NCBI RefSeq assembly: GCF_003339615.1
Contig: NZ_QQBG01000012.1
Location: forward strand, 1-37,412
Length of the DNA stretch: 37,412 bases
Source of the DNA: Candidatus Similichlamydia laticola
GTDB lineage: Bacteria; Chlamydiota; Chlamydiia; Chlamydiales; Parilichlamydiaceae
Direction: 5' to 3'
In this document: positions 37,142 to 37,412 of the stretch, one piece after another
Numbering within the stretch: position 1 is the stretch's first letter
Layout of the letters: each line of letters opens with the position of its first letter
The notes under the pieces: generated by a model
Database searches by the model: none
What the model saw: only the letters and a program-made list of their open reading frames with translations
What the model was told of the DNA's origin: nothing
Program-made: the position numbers and the translations under genes

Positions 37142-37412
37142 TTATCTGCTTCTATGAAGTCTAAGATGAAGAAAAAAACGGTGTAAGTCGACCTGCTTGT
37201 TCATTAAATCAATGAAAAGTTGCTGTCCTGGATAAATCATTAACCATTCCAAAAATATGCCGTCCACTTCTTCGTTGAACTCAGGACAGATCATTATACC
37301 AGTAACAGGAAAAGAGCAATCGAATTGGCAGGTCTGTGAAATTGCGGAAACCGTACTAGAAACCAAATGACAAGTCTTAGCAAGATGCGCTAGTCCACTA
37401 TATTCGAAACGC
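37142..37412 (-). CDS. Partial paralogue of the upstream-cluster exported protein (5' end outside window)
   Basis: The frame stays open from the stop at 37142 to the window edge (about 90 codons), so the start lies outside. A TTG at 37366 is unlikely to be the start because homology continues upstream. FEYSGLAHLAKTCHLVSS aligns with FSDNAERYLNTHCYIVMS of the neighbouring protein. TGIMICPEFNEE aligns with YGVVVCPRLEGN, and the C-terminal RFFLHLRL with DFFLHLSY. It is therefore a tandem duplicate of the gene at 36083, ending at most 36 bp before it, and the two are probably co-transcribed. Function unknown. Confidence 0.7.
   Translation of the reverse strand, partial: RFEYSGLAHLAKTCHLVSSTVSAISQTCQFDCSFPVTGIMICPEFNEEVDGIFLEWLMIYPGQQLFIDLMNKQVDLHRFFLHLRLHRSR

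Overview
The window comes from a member of the Chlamydiota, probably a reduced, host-dependent lineage outside the classical genus Chlamydia. Support comes from the 16S 5' end (CTGAGAATTTGATCTTGG followed by the chlamydial GCGTGGATGAGGCATGC block), the order pgsA ... glgA - rplY/ctc - pth - rpsF - rpsR - rplI, and the recR - bamA - ompH block, both as in Chlamydia. I cannot name the species. Many genes use GTG or TTG starts, and I chose starts from Shine-Dalgarno (SD) spacing and family N-termini.

Layout. 1-5090: one complete rRNA operon (16S, 23S, 5S) with long processing stems and a rho-independent terminator. 5.3-8.3 kb: two secreted proteins sharing an N-terminal domain (one short, one with a long coiled coil and an extra C-terminal domain), then two small exported thioredoxin-fold-like proteins, one with CxxC and one without. 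8.4-13.8 kb: an AGCS-type amino-acid:cation symporter, PgsA, and three PfkB-family kinases in tandem. 13.8-18.6 kb: glycogen synthase on the minus strand, two tandem tRNA-Gln genes (CUG and UUG), the ribosomal/translation cluster rplY-pth-rpsF-rpsR-rplI, and a flavodoxin-fold oxidoreductase. 18.6-23.9 kb, minus strand: recR, bamA, ompH/skp and an OppA-type binding protein. 24.0-25.6 kb: a dimeric-type glycyl-tRNA synthetase and tRNA-Ser(CGA).

25.6-37.4 kb is lineage-specific and entirely on the minus strand. It holds a PotD (polyamine-binding protein) array in three states of decay (one frameshift, one intact, one eroded), then a family of multi-pass membrane proteins resembling chlamydial inclusion-membrane proteins (two intact, one broken). 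Last come eight genes, most with clear signal peptides. Several of these share a faint strand-helix-strand ... strand pattern that I read as a degenerate thioredoxin-like fold lacking the CxxC active site. That exported family, with its relatives near 7-8 kb, is the best candidate for an undescribed system; its function is not evident from sequence.

Working together: the housekeeping half makes ribosomes and translation factors, assembles outer-membrane proteins (BamA with Skp), stores glycogen (GlgA) and imports host amino acids, peptides and polyamines (AGCS, OppA, PotD). The accessory half looks like envelope or host-interface proteins evolving by tandem duplication and loss.
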